Source: Massilia brevitalea (lineage in GTDB: Bacteria > Pseudomonadota > Gammaproteobacteria > Burkholderiales > Burkholderiaceae_D). From it: 37,857 nt of DNA. How positions within the stretch are numbered: position 1 is the stretch's first letter; each line of letters starts with the position of its first letter. The notes under the pieces were generated by a model, which worked only from the letters and a program-made list of their open reading frames with translations, was not told the DNA's origin and ran no database searches. Location: NCBI RefSeq assembly GCF_030711405.1, contig NZ_JAULSI010000031.1, forward strand, positions 1 through 37,857, given 5' to 3'. Below, one piece after another: positions 32,995-37,857 of the stretch. The position numbers were made by a program, and so were the translations under genes.

Positions 32995-34628
32995 GGGAGG
33001 GTCTGCGCCAATCGATGGCCTGGCTGCACACCTGGTCGGGCCTCTTGGTGTGCTGGGTGCTGCTGCTAATCTTCATGGGCGGCACCTCGGCCTATTACCG
33101 CGACGAGATCACGCTCTGGATGAAACCCGAGCTGCACGCCAGCGCTGCAGCCACGGCAAGCCTGCCACCGGCAGCGATCGCCGCGCACACGGTAGCGGCG
33201 CTGCAGGAACGCGCGCCCAGGGCCACGGCCTGGTACATCGGCCTGCCGAACGGGCGCAATCCGGTCGTTCAGGCCAGCTGGACCCTGCCGCCGAAAAAGG
33301 GCATGAGCATGGCCGAGCGCCGCGCCGCCTTCCGCAAGCAGAACGTCACGCTCGACCCGGCCAGCGGGCTCGAAGTGCCGCAGGCGCGCGACACCCGCGG
33401 CGGCGAATTCCTGTACCGGATGCACTTCGACCTGTACTACATGTCGGCCATCTGGGGCCGCTGGATCGTCGGCATCTGCGCCATGTTCATGCTGGTGGCG
33501 ATCATCAGCGGCGTCATCACCCATAAACGCATCTTCAAGGACTTCTTTACCTTCCGCCCGAAGAAGGGCCAGCGCTCCTGGCTCGACGCCCACAACGCCA
33601 CCGCCGTGCTGGCCCTGCCCTTCCACCTGATGATCACCTATACCGGCATCGTGACGCTGATGTTCATGTACATGGAAGCGCCGACGAAGGCCATCTACAA
33701 GGGCGACCAGCAGGCAATGTTCGCCGAGGTCTTCCCGGACAACGAACGCGTGAAACCGGCCAGGGTTGCGGCGCCGCTGGCCGACCTTGGCCCGATGCTG
33801 GCCCAGGCCCAGGCGGCATGGGGACAGCCGGTCGCGCGCATCGTCGTCAGCCAGCCGAACGACGCCAACGCCACCGTGCAGCTGGTGCGGCCCGCGGGGC
33901 GGCAGCTGTCGAACGTCGAGCCGTCGATGACCTTCAACGGCGTCACCGGCGCCCTGATCTCCTCGACCGGCGAGCCGAGCGGCGTATCGAGCATGCGCCG
34001 CGCCTTCTACGGCCTGCACCTCGCCCACTTTGCCGACACCCTGCTGCGCGCGCTGTTCTTCCTGTGCGGCCTGGCCGGCTGCGCGATGGTTGCCACCGGC
34101 GCCCTGCTGTGGGGCGTAAAGGAGCGCCAGAAGTACGCCAAGGTGGTGGCGCAAGGCGGACGTGTCGGCTTCGGCGCGCGCCTGGTCGACGCGCTGAACA
34201 TCGGCGCGATTGCGGGCCTGCCGATCGCGTTCGGCGTCTACTTCTGGAGCAACCGCCTGCTGCCGCTGGCGCTGGAAAACCGCGCCGCCATGGAAGCCAA
34301 CTGCTTCTTCATGGCCTGGGGCGCGGCGCTGCTGCTGGCGCAAGTGCGGCCGTCGCGCGCAATGTGGCGCTTCCAGTTGATCGTCGGGGCGCTGCTGCTG
34401 GCTGGGGTGCCGCTGTTGAATGTGCTCACCACGAACACCCATCTTGGCGCGACGCTGTTCGGGCCGGCAGGGCTGCGTGCGGTGGCGGCGTTCGATCTGG
34501 TGACATTTGCACTCGGTGCGCTGCTGGGCTACGCGGCCTGGTGGCTCAAGCGCAAGGAGCAGAAGGCGGTGGGCAAGCGGGCGGAGCCAGCGCCATCTTC
34601 AACCCTCGTCCAGAAGGAGGCCGCATGA
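32991..34628 (+). CDS. PepSY-associated membrane protein (probable ferric-siderophore reductase type)
   Basis: The product has 545 residues. It opens with MREGLRQSMAWLHTWSGLLVCWVLLLIFMGGTSAYYRDEI, the PepSY-associated TM helix with a His in the HTW segment. A periplasmic domain (about 45-160) is followed by spans with YRMHFDLYYMSAIWGRWIVG, VALVAIISGVITHKRIF-like and NATAVLALPFHLMITYTG. His residues in these helices fit heme coordination as proposed for PepSY iron reductases such as FoxB/FsrB. The C-terminal part adds about five further spans (from about 340). It overlaps both neighbours by 4 bp, so all are tightly coupled. Reduction of the imported ferric siderophore is inferred from the family and context. 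Confidence 0.87.
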   Translation: MREGLRQSMAWLHTWSGLLVCWVLLLIFMGGTSAYYRDEITLWMKPELHASAAATASLPPAAIAAHTVAALQERAPRATAWYIGLPNGRNPVVQASWTLPPKKGMSMAERRAAFRKQNVTLDPASGLEVPQARDTRGGEFLYRMHFDLYYMSAIWGRWIVGICAMFMLVAIISGVITHKRIFKDFFTFRPKKGQRSWLDAHNATAVLALPFHLMITYTGIVTLMFMYMEAPTKAIYKGDQQAMFAEVFPDNERVKPARVAAPLADLGPMLAQAQAAWGQPVARIVVSQPNDANATVQLVRPAGRQLSNVEPSMTFNGVTGALISSTGEPSGVSSMRRAFYGLHLAHFADTLLRALFFLCGLAGCAMVATGALLWGVKERQKYAKVVAQGGRVGFGARLVDALNIGAIAGLPIAFGVYFWSNRLLPLALENRAAMEANCFFMAWGAALLLAQVRPSRAMWRFQLIVGALLLAGVPLLNVLTTNTHLGATLFGPAGLRAVAAFDLVTFALGALLGYAAWWLKRKEQKAVGKRAEPAPSSTLVQKEAA

Positions 34629-34975
34629 ACCTGCTAATCCTGGCCGGCGCCCTGCTGGCCTATGGCGGTCTGGTGGCGAATGGCCTGTCGATCGACCGCC
34701 ATTACGCCGACATCCATGGCCGCAGCAAGGAACCGGCCCCACGCCTGCGCCGGCGCTACCGCAGCGCCGGCTGGCTCGGCATCGTGCTGTCGCTGGCGGC
34801 CTGCGTGGCCGCCCGAGGCTGGCATACCGGGCCGGTGCTGTGGTGCGGCCTGTTGACGGCGGCGGCCATCGCGCTGGCCCTGCTGTTCCAGTACCGGCCG
34901 GCGCTGGCGCCACGGCTGGGCTGGGCCGGCGCGATGGTGTCCGTGCTGCTGGTGGCGCTGCACGCCCTGGCCTGA
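34625..34975 (+). CDS. DUF3325 small membrane protein
   Basis: The product has 116 residues. AAGGAGG just before the ATG and an ATGA overlap with the PepSY gene place it firmly as the last gene of the operon. Four hydrophobic helices (about 2-20, 50-68, 72-90 and 98-115) and the cytoplasmic basic loop RSKEPAPRLRRRYRSAG match DUF3325, which regularly closes these iron clusters. The function is unknown. Confidence 0.85.
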   Translation: MNLLILAGALLAYGGLVANGLSIDRHYADIHGRSKEPAPRLRRRYRSAGWLGIVLSLAACVAARGWHTGPVLWCGLLTAAAIALALLFQYRPALAPRLGWAGAMVSVLLVALHALA

Positions 34976-35025
34976 GGGACCACGGCGGCCAAGTTTGCAT
35001 GGCAGGCCGCGGCGACGCCCCGGCC

Positions 35026-35126
35026 TTGATCTGCTTCAGTACACAGCTCATCGGTGCTCCCTAAGCTGGACAGTGTGACCTCGCTTACCACCTATTCCCT
35101 TGTGGCATGTTGACCGAGCGCACAAC
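35026..35126 (+). repeat. Paralogous leader, copy 2 (counterpart 27316-27416)
   Basis: The sequence aligns without gaps to 27316-27416 (constant offset 7710). Shared blocks are TTGATCTGC, TCCCTAAGCTGGA, CACCTATTCC and GAGCGCAC. It shows that the gene duplication included the promoter or leader. At its end the match jumps into the coding part of copy 1 (offset 7349). Confidence 0.8.
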
Positions 35127-36785
35127 GACCTGGGGCAGGTAGCCGGTACGGCGTCGACCGGGGCCAGCACGCCCTACCACGCGTTCCGCTGGAGCCGGCA
35201 AACCGGGCTGGTCGACCTGAACGCGCCCGGCACCGGAAACTCGATCGCCACCGACATCAACAGCAAGGGCCAGGTTGTCGGCCTTGCCCGCTTCGGCGGC
35301 ACCTTGCCGGAGCGGGCGTTTCGCTGGAGTCCGCATACCGGCATGGTCAACCTGGGCGCGCTTGGTCCCACATCCGGCTCGGTTGCCTTCGGGATCAACG
35401 ATGCCGGCACGGCCGTCGGCTGGTCGGAAGAGGCCCAGGGTCCCAGGCTGACCCAGGTCACCAAGTGGCCTGCCGCCGGCGGCGGGCCGATCGCGCTCAA
35501 CGATTTCCCCAGCATCGCCTCGCTGGCCGAAGACATCAACAACGCAGGCCAGGTCGTCGGCAGCGCTGCGTTCAATTCGCTCGGCCACGACCAGGCCTTC
35601 ATCTGGTCCAGGCAGGGCGGCCTGCAGGAGCTGGGCACGGAGCCCGCGTATCTTTCCTGGGCCGACGGCATCAACGAGAAAGGACTGGTGATCGGCGAAC
35701 TGTTCGCAACCCCGAGCGACAGGAACGGCATCATCTGGAGCCGCGAGAACGGCCTGCTCGTGATCGGCACGCCCGGCGTGGACAGCTCCGAGACGAACGA
35801 CCTGAACAACCAGGGGCAAGTGGTCGGCAGCCTGAATGCCCAGGGGTATATCTGGACGCGCGCGGGCGGCTTCGTCGACCTCAGCGCGCGCGTGGTGGGT
35901 GCGCCGCCCGGCATGACGGCATTCTTTGGCGCGGCGATCAACGACAAGGGCACGATCGTCGCCGGCACCAACACCGGCACCCTGGTGCTGCTGGTACCGC
36001 GCGCCGTGTACCACCAGCCGCCGGTCGCCGGGGCGGTCAGCTTTACCGGGCCGGCGCGCGCGAACGCCCTGCTGTCGTTCGCGGCCGGCTTTACCGATGT
36101 CGACGCGGGCGACACGCACAAGGCCCTCTGGACCTGGGGCGACGGCAGCGCGACCGTCGGCATCGTGAGCGAAAAGAATGGCGCGGGCAGCGTCAGCGGC
36201 CAGCACGCTTACCGCGCACCCGGCATCTACACGGTCCGGCTGACCCTGACCGACAGCAGCGGCAAGAGCAGCACGGTGGAACGCCGGGTCGTCATCTGCG
36301 GGTCGCAGGCTGCCATCAGCGGCGACGGCACCTTCGCCGCTACCGCCTTTGCCGCGAATCCAAACACGCGCCGCGCCTCGATCGGCAGCTTCGCCTTCCT
36401 GTCCGAGGGGCCGGGTACGGGCAAGGGGCAGGTCGCGGTGAACGTGGGCGCCCTGGCGCTGCGCAGCAACCAGGTCGATGCAGTGACGGTCAAAAGCACG
36501 CGCATCCGCTACAGCGGGCATGGCACCGTCAACGGCAGGGGCAATCACCGCTTCGTCCTGACCGTGACCCGGAGCGCGAAAACGGGCGGCAAGGACCGGA
36601 TTCACGTGCGCATCACGCATACGGAACCGGGGACGAATGGCGAGGTGGTGGATTACGACAATGCCGAAGTGCGTGGCACTGTGCGCGGCAACCTGCGTGG
36701 CGACGATGGCGCGGGCAAACACCTAGCCAGCGGTGTCGGGGGCGATGCGGTCGTGGAAGGGAGGATCAACTTCGGCGCCAACTGA
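35100..36785 (+). pseudogene. HAF-repeat/PKD secreted protein, copy 2, 5'-truncated
   Basis: The reading frame is open but starts only with TTG, with no ribosome site and no signal peptide. Relative to copy 1, 361 bp are missing at 35124-35130: the leader joins directly to the codons for NDxGQxAG, so the ribosome site, start, export signal and about 113 codons are lost. The rest is intact. HAF repeats run from about residue 10 to 290, ending TLVLLVPRAVYHQPPVAGAVSFTGP. The PKD domain has the unbroken DTHKALWTWGDGSATVGIV and HAYRAPGIYTVRLTLTD. The C-terminal beta domain ends NGEVVDYDNAEVRG and VVEGRINFGAN. A frame without defects over 560 codons suggests that the deletion is fairly recent or that some use is retained. 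Confidence 0.7.
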
Positions 36786-36801
36786 CGCGCCCAAGCCGGA
36801 T

Positions 36802-36832
36802 ACCGCGCAGCGCCGTGGTCGGGCTGCGCGGT
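36802..36832. terminator. Bidirectional terminator hairpin
   Basis: Arms 36802-36811 and 36823-36832 are perfect 10-bp complements (ACCGCGCAGC / GCTGCGCGGT). It lies between the converging HAF/PKD copy 2 and the crotonase-family gene, 9 bp from the latter's stop. Confidence 0.6.
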
Positions 36833-36840
36833 TTGCTGCA

Positions 36841-37614
36841 TCAATCGAACTTCGAAAAGTCCGGCTTGCGCTTCTGGAAGAAGGCGGTGAACGCTTCCTT
36901 CGCTTCGGCGCCGACCAGCATGGCGCTGAACTGCTTGTTCTCCACGCCGACGGTCTCGGTAACGATGCCGGCGCGTGGGCGCTTCATCAGGGCCTTGGTG
37001 GCGCGGATCGAAGCGGCCGGCAGGGCGACCAGCTTGGCGGCCTGGCCTTGGGCAAACGCCAGCAATTCGGCGGCCGGCAGCACGCGCGCGACGATGCCCA
37101 TTTCAAAGGCTTCCTGGGCGCCGAAGGCTTCGCCCAGCATCAGCTTTTCAGCGGCACGGGTGTAGCCGGCGGCTTGCGCCACCAGCAGCGACGAAGCGAA
37201 TTCCGGGCACAGGCCGAGTTGGGTGAAGGGCATCGAGAACTTGGCGTTGTCGGCGCAATAGACCAGGTCGCAGTGCATCAGCATCGTGGTGCCGATGCCG
37301 ACGGCGGCGCCGGCCACGGCGGCGACGACCGGCTTGGTGCAGCCTTCCAGGGCCTTCATGAACTGGAACACCGGGCGGTCTTCGGTCATGGCGCCTTCGC
37401 CGGCGTTGTTTAGGAAGTCGTCGAGGTCGTTACCGGCGGTGAAGATTTCGGGCTTGCCGGTGATGAGGACGGCGCGCACCTGCGGGTCTTGTTCCGCGTC
37501 GAGCAGGGCGTCGGCCATCGTCTGGTACATGGCGCCGGTGATGGCGTTCTTGCGCTCGAGGCGGTTGAATTCGATGGTGAGGATGCCGTTTTGTTTATTG
37601 GTTTGGATCGTCAT
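36841..37614 (-). CDS. Crotonase-family protein, probable delta3-delta2-enoyl-CoA isomerase
   Basis: The product has 257 residues from the ATG at 37614 (GGAGACTG upstream). The CoA-binding/oxyanion segments are IFTAGNDLDDFL (57-68) and KPVVAAVAGAAVGIGTTMLMHCDLVYCAD (94-122). Hydratases have a catalytic Glu in QPEI; here the site reads MPFT with Phe130. Glu138 instead lies in LGLCPEFASS, the position of the single catalytic Glu in ECI2/Eci1-type isomerases (human ECI2 has PFSHLGQSPEGCSS). Glu156 matches the second hydratase Glu. An isomerase that moves the double bond of unsaturated acyl-CoA during beta-oxidation is therefore more likely than a plain hydratase. It lies downstream of a thiolase gene on the same strand. 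Confidence 0.85.
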   Translation of the reverse strand: MTIQTNKQNGILTIEFNRLERKNAITGAMYQTMADALLDAEQDPQVRAVLITGKPEIFTAGNDLDDFLNNAGEGAMTEDRPVFQFMKALEGCTKPVVAAVAGAAVGIGTTMLMHCDLVYCADNAKFSMPFTQLGLCPEFASSLLVAQAAGYTRAAEKLMLGEAFGAQEAFEMGIVARVLPAAELLAFAQGQAAKLVALPAASIRATKALMKRPRAGIVTETVGVENKQFSAMLVGAEAKEAFTAFFQKRKPDFSKFD

Positions 37615-37652
37615 TTTTTCAGTCTCCAGGATGTATTCGGGGGCACGAAAAA

Positions 37653-37716
37653 CGCGTGGGCACAAGTGCCCACCCTACGAACGTCGAAATGTAGGGTGGG
37701 CACTTGTGCCCACGCG
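37653..37716. repeat. Mirror-image REP-like pair between thiolase and isomerase genes
   Basis: Arms 37653-37678 and 37691-37716 are perfect 26-bp reverse complements separated by 12 bp. Each contains its own palindrome GTGGGCAC-N2-GTGCCCAC. They are related to the 6441-6642 pair (the same GTGGGCAC/GTGCCCAC and CGCG edge), with different centres. Together they could form one long hairpin in the intergenic mRNA. Confidence 0.85.
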
Positions 37717-37771
37717 GTGATGGTTGAAAGCGGCATCAACACGGGGTCGGTCTCGCCGCTTCAACTCAGGA

Positions 37772-37857
37772 TTACACGCGCTCGATGATACCGGCCGCGC
37801 CCATGCCGGCGCCGACGCACATCGTCACCATGCCGTACTTCAAATTGTTGCGGCGCA
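37772..37857 (-). CDS. Thiolase (acetyl-CoA acyltransferase), C-terminal end
   Basis: Only the last 27 residues plus stop are present; the gene continues beyond the window. The sequence RRNNLKYGMVTMCVGAGMGAAGIIE contains the conserved CVGxGMGAA active-site motif of thiolases, with the Cys acting as acid/base in Claisen condensation or cleavage. It precedes the enoyl-CoA isomerase by 157 bp on the same strand, so both probably serve fatty acid beta-oxidation. Confidence 0.9.
   Translation of the reverse strand, partial: RRNNLKYGMVTMCVGAGMGAAGIIERV

Overview
The window looks like a chromosomal segment of a high-GC betaproteobacterium, most likely Oxalobacteraceae close to Massilia, Duganella or Janthinobacterium. 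This is inferred from gene content: a PhaM-type PHA granule protein, paired DUF3108 proteins, a TonB-receptor/DUF4198/DUF3649/PepSY/DUF3325 iron cluster and HAF-repeat secreted proteins. I saw no tRNA, rRNA, CRISPR array or replication origin.

Layout. 1-331: 3' end of an IS1595-type transposase. 342-2209 (-): two paralogous DUF3108 envelope proteins. 2322-6416 (+): PhaM, then a giant membrane patatin-like lipase. 6441-6642: a mirror-image pair of REP-like palindromes. 6644-9063 (-): histidine kinase and a response regulator with a TPR output, coupled by an ATGA overlap. 9303-9995 (+): a small membrane protein and a YCII protein. 10058-14645 (-): an ABC exporter operon of one ATPase and two permeases; both permeases end in a periplasmic peptidase-like domain, one with HExxH and one without. 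14796-17038 (-): Tag glycosylase overlapping an MnmC whose methyltransferase domain is shortened. 17172-17993 (-): secreted DUF4142 protein. 18295-21042 (+): orphan type VI secretion (T6SS) cassette of PAAR tip, predicted LAS-type peptidoglycan metallopeptidase and predicted periplasmic immunity protein. 21061-22707 (-): AcpA/phospholipase C-like phosphoesterase. 22883-23467 (+): O-methyltransferase. 23485-25494 (-): MHYT hybrid histidine kinase. 25719-27116 (+): S41 C-terminal processing protease. 27436-29462 and 35100-36785 (+): two diverged copies of a HAF-repeat/PKD secreted protein, one frameshifted, the other missing its 5' end. Between them lies a Fur-controlled iron module: receptor on - and a four-gene operon on +. 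36841-37857 (-): crotonase-family enzyme that looks like an enoyl-CoA isomerase, preceded by the 3' end of a thiolase gene and separated from it by a second REP-like pair.

Most promising for novelty are the PAAR/LAS peptidase/immunity cassette (18.3-21.0 kb) and the ABC exporter with an active-looking and a dead-looking periplasmic peptidase domain on its paired permeases (10.1-14.6 kb). Next come the decaying MnmC methyltransferase domain and the complementary lesions in the two HAF/PKD copies. All functional statements rest on motif reading from the sequence alone; no database search was run.
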